From contig JAYEIH010000100.1 in the NCBI GenBank assembly GCA_034659995.1, forward strand, positions 1 to 10,031: a stretch of 10,031 bases of DNA. Direction: 5' to 3'. The DNA is from JAYEIH01 sp034659995 (GTDB lineage: Archaea > Methanobacteriota_B > Thermococci > Methanofastidiosales > B48-G16). The first letter of the stretch is position 1. Each line of letters starts with the position of its first letter. Of this stretch, positions 1-6,854 are shown piece after piece. The notes under the pieces are model-generated. The model made no database searches, was not told the DNA's origin, and saw only the letters and a list, made by a program, of their open reading frames with translations. The translations under genes were made by a program, and so were the position numbers.

Positions 1-378
1 ATTCTCACTGTGGAGTACAACGGAAATGAGAAGGATTTCACGATGGGAGAACTGATGGATATGGAGAAGACATCTATAAAAACAGATGATCCGCATCTGG
101 GGGAAGAGATAGAATATATAGGTGTTTCACTTCAGACCTTTAGAAAAGAACTGAATATAGACTGTAAAGGTGTAAAGGTCATCGGGAATGATGGTTACAA
201 CAAGACTATTAACGCAGAGGACTTTGGTGCGGGGATCGTGGTTTCGTACAGAGCAGACGGTGAGCTTATTTCAGATGGTATAGGGGGGCCCATAAAGCTT
301 TCCTTTTCCGAGGAGGCCAAGAAGATATACGACCAGAAAAACTGGGTATGGTTCATAGTGAAGCTGGAATTTCGATAA
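1..378 (+). CDS. C-terminal part of a sulfite-oxidase-fold (molybdopterin-binding-like) domain protein, 5' truncated
   Basis: The frame is open to base 1, so the GTG at base 10 is probably an internal codon and the gene begins outside the window. The visible ~125 residues show the pattern of the oxidoreductase molybdopterin-binding domain: a valine-rich strand leading into GNDGYNKTI, an acidic AEDF stretch, a strand ending in ADGELI, then GGPIKLSF and a terminal W..FIVKLEF strand just before the TAA. In this family the DGY...GGP segments belong to the beta-rich core. In archaea such domains often occur in exported or surface proteins rather than as full sulfite oxidases. The part that would hold a cofactor-ligating cysteine is mostly outside the window, so catalytic activity cannot be claimed. 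The downstream gene is convergent, so this gene ends its transcription unit. Confidence 0.6.
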   Translation: MLTVEYNGNEKDFTMGELMDMEKTSIKTDDPHLGEEIEYIGVSLQTFRKELNIDCKGVKVIGNDGYNKTINAEDFGAGIVVSYRADGELISDGIGGPIKLSFSEEAKKIYDQKNWVWFIVKLEFR

Positions 379-428
379 AATTCTAAACTTTGAAGTTGGC
401 AAAAATATTATCCACTATGTTCAGCTTA

Positions 429-443
429 GGAAACATTTATAAA
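429..443 (+). promoter_or_regulatory. TATA-box-like element in the convergent intergenic region
   Basis: A purine-rich GGAAACA is followed by TTTATAAA (436-443), a good match to an archaeal BRE plus TATA box on the + strand. The expected start, about 25 bases downstream, falls near 463-468, at the left arm of the hairpin before trm1. No + strand gene follows, so it would drive a short or antisense transcript, or be fortuitous. The rest of 379-498 holds no coding frame I can support. Confidence 0.35.
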
Positions 444-464
444 GTTATACCACAATAGAAGATT

Positions 465-500
465 AAAGGGATGGTTTATCCTCCTTTTCCATCCCCTTTT
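465..500. terminator. Hairpin between convergent genes, probable bidirectional terminator
   Basis: AAAGGGATGG (465-474) pairs with CCATCCCCTTT (489-499) with one bulged C. The loop is about 14 bases. On the + strand it is followed by T-rich sequence; on the - strand, past the trm1 stop codon, the right arm is followed by TTTAATCTTC. Its position between the ends of two convergent genes fits a shared terminator. Archaeal termination usually relies on T-tracts alone, so the need for the stem is uncertain. Confidence 0.5.
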
Positions 501-1569
501 ACTCTCCTTTTTGTTGAATATTAAAAATCGGTAGCAGGGATGATATGTCGGCATCCGTTTTTACACCTGTAGATGAGAAATGTGTTCTTGAAGCGCGGAA
601 CCCCAGCTCTCTCAGCTCATTTATAACTGTGTCAGTTTTTTTCAGGGTAAATTTGTGTTTTTTTGCCAGTTTGTGAAGATCAAAGTAGAAAGGAGCGTGT
701 ATTTCTTTTTTGATAATATTAAGGATCGTCTCTGCCTTGGCATTCACCTCTTTTCTCATGAGTTTGTCCAGTAATGTATCGTCCTTTATCTCGCCCACCC
801 ACACGGGGAGAGAAAACCGAAGTTTCTTACCGCAGCGCGGACATTGCTCCATCATCTCCTTGGAGTGTTTCCTGTAACCGCAGGAACAGTAATAAACTAT
901 CTGCATATCCTCTATGTTACTGTTCATTTTTCTTAAACTCTTTTTTGCAGAGAGAAAAACGCGCATATAGTGTTTATGAGCATATGCAAGGAGTACATCC
1001 AGCGCATAATCCTGTTTCATCGCCTCTCGCACAATGCAGGATATAAGAATTCTCAGCCCAAGTTCCTTAAAAAAATCTGTCCTTATGGGGAGAGCGGCAT
1101 ATTTTCTAATACACGCCTTTTTAGAGACACAGAGAGCCTGTGTATCCGTAGCTGTGACGCATAGGATCCCCTGTGGTCTGAGAATTCTGAATGCCGATGC
1201 CAGATACCTGACAGGAGACCCGAAGGGGTCTATATCAACAATATCCGCCTTCAGATCGAGTAGATTAAAATCTTTATTGTGAACCTCCCCACTGACACCA
1301 TTCATCTTGCAGTTTTTTTTGATCAGTATAACAGCCTCTGGATTGAGATCATTGAAAATAGGGTCCAGAGCGGACTCCTTTGCGTATCGGATCCCCCTTA
1401 TCCCAGTGGCCGAAAGTCCATCTAAAACGGTGCCGTCAAAAAGGGAAAGAAGTAATGAGGATATATCTCTGTCCAGTTCCATTGCAGGGTTGTAAAAAAC
1501 TCTATTCCTGGCTGTGACCTTCTGAAACTCAGGGACCTCTACTCTAATCACCCCCTCTTTCACTATCAT
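499..1569 (-). CDS. trm1: tRNA (guanine26-N2)-dimethyltransferase Trm1
   Basis: Trm1 uses S-adenosylmethionine to methylate N2 of guanine 26 at the hinge between the D and anticodon stems of tRNA. The 356-residue protein matches the archaeal family along its length. It has an N-terminal VFYNPAMELDRD block (24-35), SAM-binding motif I VLDGLSATGIRGIRYAKE (48-65), FNDLNPEA (72-79), the signature DIDPFGSPVRYL (112-123), VTATDTQALC (138-147), and CIRKYAALPIRTDF (153-166). Then come HKHYMRVFL (198-206) and a small zinc-finger-like C228/C230/C243/C246 set. Length is in the usual archaeal range. It is the last gene of the gar1-tfb-trm1 operon, with the ATG only 3 bases after the tfb stop. Upstream ribosome-binding sequence is weak, so translation is probably coupled to tfb. 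Archaeal Trm1 can differ in whether it makes m2G or m2,2G; the sequence alone does not tell. Confidence 0.96.
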   Translation of the reverse strand: MIVKEGVIRVEVPEFQKVTARNRVFYNPAMELDRDISSLLLSLFDGTVLDGLSATGIRGIRYAKESALDPIFNDLNPEAVILIKKNCKMNGVSGEVHNKDFNLLDLKADIVDIDPFGSPVRYLASAFRILRPQGILCVTATDTQALCVSKKACIRKYAALPIRTDFFKELGLRILISCIVREAMKQDYALDVLLAYAHKHYMRVFLSAKKSLRKMNSNIEDMQIVYYCSCGYRKHSKEMMEQCPRCGKKLRFSLPVWVGEIKDDTLLDKLMRKEVNAKAETILNIIKKEIHAPFYFDLHKLAKKHKFTLKKTDTVINELRELGFRASRTHFSSTGVKTDADISSLLPIFNIQQKGE

Positions 1570-1572
1570 TGT

Positions 1573-2526
1573 CTAAACATCCACTGTTATCCCAAGTTTT
1601 TCTTCCAGCTCTTTATATCTGTTTCTTATTGTTACCTCGGTCACCTTTGCTACCTTTGATATCTCTTTCTGTGTACGTCTCTCATTACACTGAATCCCCA
1701 CAATATACAGTGCGCCTGCAGCAACGCCCATCGGCCCTCTTCCAGAGGTAAGCCCTTTCTTCATGGCTTTTTCAAGTATTTCTTTGGCTTTCTTCTGGGT
1801 CTCTCCGGAAAGACCAAGCTCAGAACCAAACCTTGGAATGTAATTCACAGGGTTCGTAGGGCTCAGGTTTATATCAAGTTCCTTTGCCAGGAATCTATAG
1901 CTCCTACCTATATCCTTTTTCTCAACCCTCGAGTGTTCGGATACCTCATCCAGCGTCCGTGGAATTTCCTGTTTTCTGCACTCAATATAAAGGCAGGCTG
2001 CGGTCACACTCTCTATGGACCTGCCCCTTATCAATCCCTCACTCAGAGCTTTTCTATAAAGTATGGCAGCATCTTCTCTTATATTCCTATGTAATCCCAA
2101 ATAAGATGCCAATCTGTCCAGTTCTGAGAGCGCAAAGGAAAGATTTCTCTCCATAGCATCTGAAACTCTTATCCTTCTCTGCCATTTTCTCAGTCTATAT
2201 ATCTGGGCTCTCCTTTTGGGGCTCAGGTCTCTGCCATAAATATCCCGATTTCTCCAGTCGATCATCGTTGAGAGCCCTTTGTCGTGGATAGTGTACGTAG
2301 TGGGACTTCCGACCCTACTCTTACTGTTCCTGTCATCACTCTCAAACACTCTCCATTCAGGACCCTGATCTATAATCTCTTCCTGGATGACCAACCCACA
2401 CTTTGCACAGATAACCTCCGCTCTGTCAAAATCCGTCACCAACTGAGTGGACCCACATTCAGGGCATTTCACAGGTCCCTTTTCCCTTTTTTTTAACGTT
2501 TCCTTTAATTTGTCTTTAATTACCAA
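1573..2526 (-). CDS. tfb: Transcription initiation factor B (TFB)
   Basis: TFB is the archaeal homologue of TFIIB. It bridges TBP on the TATA box to RNA polymerase and reads the BRE. The 317-residue protein has the complete layout: a zinc ribbon with C21/C24/C40/C43, the B-reader/linker region (about 54-118, including DQGPEWRVF and RVGSPTTYTIHDKGLSTMI), and two cyclin-like repeats (about 125-215 and 222-314). The second repeat ends in the HTH TQKEISKVAKVTEVTIRNRY, which in this family contacts the BRE. The start codon is TTG. It is chosen because AAGGTGAT lies 3 bases upstream and no ATG follows before the zinc ribbon. The gene begins 4 bases after the gar1 stop and is followed at once by trm1. 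Nothing indicates a degenerate paralogue; it looks like a full general factor. Confidence 0.97.
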   Translation of the reverse strand: MVIKDKLKETLKKREKGPVKCPECGSTQLVTDFDRAEVICAKCGLVIQEEIIDQGPEWRVFESDDRNSKSRVGSPTTYTIHDKGLSTMIDWRNRDIYGRDLSPKRRAQIYRLRKWQRRIRVSDAMERNLSFALSELDRLASYLGLHRNIREDAAILYRKALSEGLIRGRSIESVTAACLYIECRKQEIPRTLDEVSEHSRVEKKDIGRSYRFLAKELDINLSPTNPVNYIPRFGSELGLSGETQKKAKEILEKAMKKGLTSGRGPMGVAAGALYIVGIQCNERRTQKEISKVAKVTEVTIRNRYKELEEKLGITVDV

Positions 2527-2529
2527 AAT

Positions 2530-2537
2530 ATCACCTT
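2530..2537 (-). promoter_or_regulatory. Ribosome-binding site of tfb, embedded in the gar1 stop codon
   Basis: On the - strand AAGGTGAT matches the 3' end of archaeal 16S rRNA and sits 3 bases before the TTG start of tfb. Its internal TGA (2531-2533) is the gar1 stop codon. This decides the TTG start and implies termination-reinitiation coupling between gar1 and tfb. Confidence 0.8.
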
Positions 2538-2749
2538 ATAAACAGTTTTTCCCCTAAAATATTCTTATTTTTCTTTTTAATTAGTATTTTGACATGCGGC
2601 TCCTTTACACTGCCAAATATGTCAATTATTCTTCCTATTTTTCTGTTTTTTTCATTGCAAACAGTTTTTCCCATATGTTTTGGTCTTATATCCTTAGATT
2701 TTGTGATCACACATTTTCCTATTATATGCATACCCTTACCAATGTACAT
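2531..2749 (-). CDS. gar1: H/ACA RNP protein Gar1 (RNA-binding protein)
   Basis: Gar1 is the small protein of the H/ACA guide RNP, which converts uridine to pseudouridine in rRNA. It binds the catalytic subunit Cbf5 and helps substrate turnover. The 72-residue product has the family core: an N-terminal GKGMHIIGKCVI strand pair, MGKTVCNEKNRKIGRIIDIFG (26-46), the VKEPHVKILI strand (48-57), and a terminal LGEKLFI (65-71). This is the short six-stranded barrel with almost no tails, as in other archaea. The ATG is supported by GGTGAT three bases upstream. It heads the operon with tfb and trm1; gar1-tfb adjacency is a recurring arrangement in archaea. Confidence 0.9.
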   Translation of the reverse strand: MYIGKGMHIIGKCVITKSKDIRPKHMGKTVCNEKNRKIGRIIDIFGSVKEPHVKILIKKKNKNILGEKLFIR

Positions 2750-2752
2750 TGA

Positions 2753-2758
2753 ATCACC
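2753..2758 (-). promoter_or_regulatory. Ribosome-binding site of gar1
   Basis: GGTGAT on the - strand is separated from the gar1 ATG by TCA. The spacing equals that of the tfb site and fixes the gar1 start at 2749. Confidence 0.75.
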
Positions 2759-2786
2759 AAAAGCTTTTTAAATGACAGGGGAAAGA

Positions 2787-2800
2787 TTTTTAAACTTTTG
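2787..2800 (-). promoter_or_regulatory. BRE/TATA promoter of the gar1-tfb-trm1 operon
   Basis: On the - strand CAAAAG (BRE, 2795-2800) is followed directly by TTTAAAAA (2787-2794). A start about 25 bases downstream would fall near 2763-2765, leaving a leader of roughly 15 bases that contains the GGTGAT site. Confidence 0.6.
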
Positions 2801-2839
2801 CTTCCACCCTTAAAAGAAGTGTATGGGGTAATATAAAAT

Positions 2840-2869
2840 TTTTGCACATGCTGTGAACCATCTGCAAAA
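2840..2869. repeat. Inverted repeat overlapping the aglB BRE
   Basis: TTTTGCA (2840-2846) and TGCAAAA (2863-2869) are perfect 7-base inverted arms with 16 bases between. The right arm is the BRE of the aglB promoter. A nested CACA-TGC-TGTG lies inside at 2845-2855. It could be an operator, but short AT-rich arms can arise by chance. Confidence 0.35.
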
Positions 2870-2880
2870 GTTATTTAAAT
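2864..2880 (+). promoter_or_regulatory. BRE/TATA promoter of aglB, probably giving a leaderless mRNA
   Basis: GCAAAAG (2864-2870) is followed by TTATTTAAAT (2871-2880). The TATA centre is about 25 bases before the aglB ATG, which places the transcription start at or next to the start codon. No Shine-Dalgarno motif precedes the ATG. A weaker TATA-like ATATAAAA at 2831-2838 could give a longer leader. Confidence 0.6.
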
Positions 2881-2900
2881 AAGATTATCAAGAGAATGTC

Positions 2901-5258
2901 ATGCGAAAGAGAGTGTTAGAGTTAGGATTATTGTTGGGTATCATGGTTTTAGCGGTATATATGCGCTCTGAGTATATACTGGATGAAAAAGAAGAGAACA
3001 AGTATCTGCTTGGGTATGACCCTTACTATCATTACAGAGTCGCCGACCAGATTTTGGAAAACGGAGAAAGACCCGAATGGGATACACTGGTCTATGCTCC
3101 GGAGGGACAGCCCCTCTCACATCCTCCGCTCTTTCATTACTATCTCGCATATACATACAAGGTATACAGTGTCTTCTCGGATATGTCTTTTTTTAATTTT
3201 GCAATATACTCAAATATCATCATAATACTCCTCTGCACTGTTATTGCCTACCTTACCGGAAAGGAACTCACCAACGAGATAGGGGGGCTCTTTACAGCGT
3301 CACTTTTTGCAGTATGTAATGCAATAATAAAGAGAAGCGTGATCGGCTTTACAGACACAGACCTTTTTGTAGTGTTTTTCTCATTTTTCATCACATACTT
3401 CTGGCTTAAAGCGATAAACAACAAAACTCTGTATAAAAAGAGAATATTTTTCAGCAGCCTGACAGGGGCAGCTATATTCCTCTATTCCATTACATGGCAG
3501 GGCTATTTCTATATGCTCTCACTTGTGCTGGCGGCTCTGGGTCTCATATGTATTATCGAGATCATCAGGACAAAGAAACTGTGTTTGAAAGAAGGAGAAA
3601 TTTTAGTTTTTTCTCTCCTCGGTTTCTTTATTCCTTATACTCTTTATAATGCAGAGTACCTGTACGCTTTAGCACTTGTGATCGTAACGGTTGTGATTCT
3701 CTTCTTTGAAATTAAAATAAAGGAAGAAGCTTCTATATTATTCTTTAACTTTAAAATAAAACCAGAAATTAAGGACAAAATACCCTATATTGTAGGTGGC
3801 GCTATTTTACTTGTTGTCAGCTTCATCATCTACAAACAGGACGTTATAGAGATAATTATCCCCTTCCAGCAACAGGCCGCAAAAACAATTCTGAATAGAG
3901 GCGGCGCAATGTACCCCACAACGAACGTATCTATACGTGAGCTCTACCAGACCGACATTGGTCTTCTTTTTGATTTCTTTGGTGTTGGGCTTGTCCTTGG
4001 TCCTCTGGGTATAGTAGTATCCCTGTGGAAGGACAGAAACTACCCATATGCTATATACCTCGGGCTCTTTCTGATAGGCACATATAGTATGCTTGCAAGA
4101 GGAGGGAGGTTCAGCCTGATAATGGCCGTTCCCATCATTTTGGGAACAGGACTCTTTCTGGGGAAACTCTACGAAATAATAAATGAGAGAGTTCCGGAGA
4201 AGAAGATTGTAAGTGTCGGAGTCGTGGCAATGGTTCTCATTGCCCCTCTCATAATTGTTCCCTCGTATATGGAGGCGGATGAACACAACTACGGCCAGAG
4301 AGAGATGACAGAGGGGTGGTGGAACGCACTAAACTGGATAAATGAAAACACAACGGAGGATGCCACTATCGTAAGCTGGTGGGATTACGGTTACTGGATA
4401 GAGGCAGTAGGAAAAAGAAAAACAACGATGAATGGTGGACATTACCGGATAAGCTCACGACTTGTCAAAACGGGAGCGCTGTACAGCACCACCTCAGAGT
4501 CAGTGGCAATGAAGGAGGTCTACGGATTTGATCTCAACTGCACCGAGGAAAAGGCACTTGAGGATCTCGAGGGCCTCAGGGACTGGTCCGGATCACCGGA
4601 GCTAAAGGAGATGGAAAAAAAAGACGAGATGGAAGCATACGCGGATGATAATGCCTACCTAATCGTGGATGAAAAAACAGCAGCAATATTCTCATGGATA
4701 CACCATTATGGTACATGGAACTACAACAAGGGAACGGGCGAAAAGGCGCCAATATATAAGTTCAATCTGGCAGGCATGGGAAAAACTCAGCTGCCAACGG
4801 GAGACGCAGTGCAGTACATCTACCAAAGCGGAAACTCAAGGATCGCCGTGTTCCAGGACTATGACAACAACTTCCACGCGTTTTACACCAGCGGTGACAA
4901 AAGTGCACCTCTTATGGGTACTTTATTTGAGAATCATGGGAAAAAGACACTGTTAACAAATAAAAACGGCGGATTGGGCGTAGGATATCTCTCTGATCAT
5001 AGAGAAAATATAAAAAACGAGGGTATTGTTTACTACAACAGCCCGGTATATCTTTACCTCATAAACCCCGATGTATTTCAAACAATGTTCTCAAGGCTTA
5101 TGTTTTTTGATGGGGCAAACCTCAACTACTTCGAGCTTGTCAAAAGTTTTGACACCGTAAAGATATACAAAGTGCATAAAGAACCGCAGAAGGATTTAAA
5201 CGAGGACGTACAGTCCAGAGAAGACGAACTTTTCAAAAAACTAATGGATCAACAATGA
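2901..5258 (+). CDS. aglB: Archaeal oligosaccharyltransferase AglB (STT3 family)
   Basis: AglB transfers a lipid-linked oligosaccharide en bloc from a dolichyl carrier to asparagine in N-X-S/T sequons, on the outer face of the membrane. The 785-residue protein has a multi-span membrane half (about 5-455) and a soluble C-terminal half. Catalytic motifs are visible in order: the first acidic motif GYDPYYHYR (D40), the second TDTD (D152/D154), an SIRE motif (344-347) equivalent to TIXE/SVSE, and LARGGRFSL (398-406). The STT3 hallmark WWDYG (493-497), within SWWDYGYWI, opens the soluble half and recognises the sequon Ser/Thr. The later D590-EKTAAIF could correspond to the DK/DM motif but is a poor match. 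The ATG at 2901 is the only sensible start: an upstream ATG at 2896 is in another, quickly closed frame. Its TGA overlaps the ATG of the next gene, an ABC ATPase, so the two are probably co-translated. Confidence 0.96.
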   Translation: MRKRVLELGLLLGIMVLAVYMRSEYILDEKEENKYLLGYDPYYHYRVADQILENGERPEWDTLVYAPEGQPLSHPPLFHYYLAYTYKVYSVFSDMSFFNFAIYSNIIIILLCTVIAYLTGKELTNEIGGLFTASLFAVCNAIIKRSVIGFTDTDLFVVFFSFFITYFWLKAINNKTLYKKRIFFSSLTGAAIFLYSITWQGYFYMLSLVLAALGLICIIEIIRTKKLCLKEGEILVFSLLGFFIPYTLYNAEYLYALALVIVTVVILFFEIKIKEEASILFFNFKIKPEIKDKIPYIVGGAILLVVSFIIYKQDVIEIIIPFQQQAAKTILNRGGAMYPTTNVSIRELYQTDIGLLFDFFGVGLVLGPLGIVVSLWKDRNYPYAIYLGLFLIGTYSMLARGGRFSLIMAVPIILGTGLFLGKLYEIINERVPEKKIVSVGVVAMVLIAPLIIVPSYMEADEHNYGQREMTEGWWNALNWINENTTEDATIVSWWDYGYWIEAVGKRKTTMNGGHYRISSRLVKTGALYSTTSESVAMKEVYGFDLNCTEEKALEDLEGLRDWSGSPELKEMEKKDEMEAYADDNAYLIVDEKTAAIFSWIHHYGTWNYNKGTGEKAPIYKFNLAGMGKTQLPTGDAVQYIYQSGNSRIAVFQDYDNNFHAFYTSGDKSAPLMGTLFENHGKKTLLTNKNGGLGVGYLSDHRENIKNEGIVYYNSPVYLYLINPDVFQTMFSRLMFFDGANLNYFELVKSFDTVKIYKVHKEPQKDLNEDVQSREDELFKKLMDQQ

Positions 5259-5851
5259 TCATCCTGAATAGTGTTGAGAAGAAGTTCAAAAATTTTTCTC
5301 TGAAGGTTTCCTTGGAAATACAGAGGGGAGAGATCTTCGGGATAGTAGGGGAAAACGGCTCCGGGAAAACTACTCTGTTGAAGATAATTTCCGGATGGTA
5401 TAAAAGCAGAGGAGTTTCCTTGCAGTCCCAAAACATAAACTATTCACCTCAGCGAATATTACTCTATGAAAATTTGAGTGTGGAGGAAAATGTACGATTT
5501 TTCTCTTCTTTATATGACATAAGATCGAATGTGGACATTTTGAAATCATTTTCTCTCTTTAAAAAAAGAAAAGAGATGGTTAAGAATCTTTCTTATGGAA
5601 TGAAAAGAAAACTCAATGTGCTGGTCTCCGTACTCAACTTCCCCGATATACTACTCCTGGATGAGCCTACCGAGAACCTGGATCTGGAATCCCGTGATAT
5701 GATCTGGAACTTCTTAAAGAATATGAGGGATGAACACTCGACAACGATAGTTGTTGCCACACATTCCAGAGAGGAGGCAGCTCACTGTAACAGAGTATGT
5801 ACCCTCAACAATGGAAAAGTAATGGAGGTAAAGGATGGGATCTCTCATTGA
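5255..5851 (+). CDS. ABC transporter ATP-binding protein, compact
   Basis: This is the nucleotide-binding subunit that would power the permease encoded next. In 198 residues it has all ABC motifs: Walker A GENGSGKTT (32-40), Q-loop Q66 in SPQRILLYENLSVEENV, the signature LSYGM (112-116), Walker B ILLLDE (132-137) followed by PTENLD, and the H-loop H170 in VVATHSREEA. It is shorter than many ABC-2 partners and stops soon after the H-loop region, without an accessory C-terminal domain. The Q-loop/ENLS and LSYGMKRKL patterns resemble the CcmA/DrrA/Nod-type class that pairs with ABC-2 permeases. The ATG lies in an ATGA overlap with the aglB stop, and the 3' end overlaps the permease by 17 bases. 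The substrate is unknown. Confidence 0.93.
   Translation: MIILNSVEKKFKNFSLKVSLEIQRGEIFGIVGENGSGKTTLLKIISGWYKSRGVSLQSQNINYSPQRILLYENLSVEENVRFFSSLYDIRSNVDILKSFSLFKKRKEMVKNLSYGMKRKLNVLVSVLNFPDILLLDEPTENLDLESRDMIWNFLKNMRDEHSTTIVVATHSREEAAHCNRVCTLNNGKVMEVKDGISH
5824..5829 (+). promoter_or_regulatory. Ribosome-binding site of the ABC permease, inside the ATPase gene
   Basis: GGAGGT lies 5 bases before the ATG at 5835, within the last codons of the ATPase gene. It supports the permease start and the 17-base gene overlap. Confidence 0.75.
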
Positions 5852-6854
5852 AAAAGACATTAAAAGATTTTTAAAGGGGAAAAAAACCTATCTCACCCTT
5901 ATACTCATTCCCATACTGTTAGTCTTCTTTGTGGGTCAGACACTGAACACAAAGAATCCAAAAAATCTGCCCATTGGTGTTGTCGGCGATAACGAGGAAC
6001 TGGTTGAGTTAATTGACAGTATTGGGTTTTTTGATCTCCATAAGGTTACCCTTAACGAGGGAAAAAGAAAGCTTTTAAATGAGAAGATCTGTGCGATTAT
6101 TATTCTCCCGGAGTCCGAGGGGAAGGTCAGGATCATTCTCGACAGAACCCAGCTTATAACATCGAATCTTGCGGATCTGGTTGTAGACAGCATTAACTAC
6201 GATCTAACCTATCTGCAAAAGCCCTACCATCTCCACAGAGAGTATCAAGGAGAAAACATAAGGATTTTTGAGTACATAATGGCGGGTCTCCTGGTGGTCG
6301 TTGCAGTCTTTATCGGTGTTCTCGGTGGAAGCACGGAGATAGTGAACGAAAGAAGGATTTTTTTCAGAATTTTTCTTTTTAAAAGGCCTATCTCAGTTTT
6401 TCTGGAAAAAATAATCTTTATATTCCTTATAACGCTCATAGAAATAGTTATCATGCTTTTAATAGGCCTTCAGTTTTATAACTTTGAGATCAATAATATC
6501 CTCCTTTTGATCCTGGGGATCTCCCTTTTGAATATAGGATCGACCTCCTTTGGCATGCTACTCTCCGTCTTTTTAAAGGAGAGATCGGCGTACTTCGGCA
6601 TTATGGTAACTCTCTTTCTGATCTTTTTCTCGGGGGTACTTTACCCCATTATTCTTATGCCAACAATGCTGAGAAACCTTGCAGTCTTCACCCCAAGTTA
6701 CTACGGAGCCAAGGTTGTAAGAATGTGCACGATAAAGGAAACGCCCTCGGATATCCTGTACCAGAACGTAGGAATTTTATCCGGTCTTTGCCTTGCGGTA
6801 TTTTTATTTTCCTGTGTGGTCTTTATTTTGAGAGCGAAGTCCTTTGCTGAATGA
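5835..6854 (+). CDS. ABC-2 type transporter permease
   Basis: This is the membrane subunit pairing with the preceding ATPase. The 339 residues show the ABC-2 plan: one N-terminal membrane segment (about 18-36), a soluble extracytoplasmic domain of about 110 residues (37-145), then five more segments (about 146-166, 191-212, 221-244, 253-275, 311-333). The cytoplasmic turn NERRIFFRIFLFKRPIS (171-187) is where these proteins contact the ATPase; its R/F/K-rich sequence fits a coupling helix. The large external loop places it nearer the ABC-2 membrane-3/YhgE-like group than the short DrrB type. ABC-2 systems usually export drugs, lipids or polysaccharides; nothing here fixes the cargo. The last 32 bases overlap the 3' end of the opposite-strand regulator gene. 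Confidence 0.88.
   Translation: MGSLIEKDIKRFLKGKKTYLTLILIPILLVFFVGQTLNTKNPKNLPIGVVGDNEELVELIDSIGFFDLHKVTLNEGKRKLLNEKICAIIILPESEGKVRIILDRTQLITSNLADLVVDSINYDLTYLQKPYHLHREYQGENIRIFEYIMAGLLVVVAVFIGVLGGSTEIVNERRIFFRIFLFKRPISVFLEKIIFIFLITLIEIVIMLLIGLQFYNFEINNILLLILGISLLNIGSTSFGMLLSVFLKERSAYFGIMVTLFLIFFSGVLYPIILMPTMLRNLAVFTPSYYGAKVVRMCTIKETPSDILYQNVGILSGLCLAVFLFSCVVFILRAKSFAE

Noticed and set aside
1..378. Complete small gene starting at the GTG at base 10
   Set aside because: The frame is open to the window edge and the domain would lack its first strands, so it is treated as a truncated longer gene.
476..490. AGGAGG-like ribosome-binding motif in the - strand hairpin loop after trm1
   Set aside because: No start codon with a meaningful reading frame follows it.
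2589..2771. 60-residue hydrophobic + strand frame over gar1
   Set aside because: It looks like a small membrane protein, but it is the antisense of the Lys/Ile-rich Gar1 sequence, which has a family match, an RBS and a promoter.
3807..4286. 159-residue - strand frame inside aglB
   Set aside because: It lies wholly within the conserved STT3 coding region and shows no motif or start signal.
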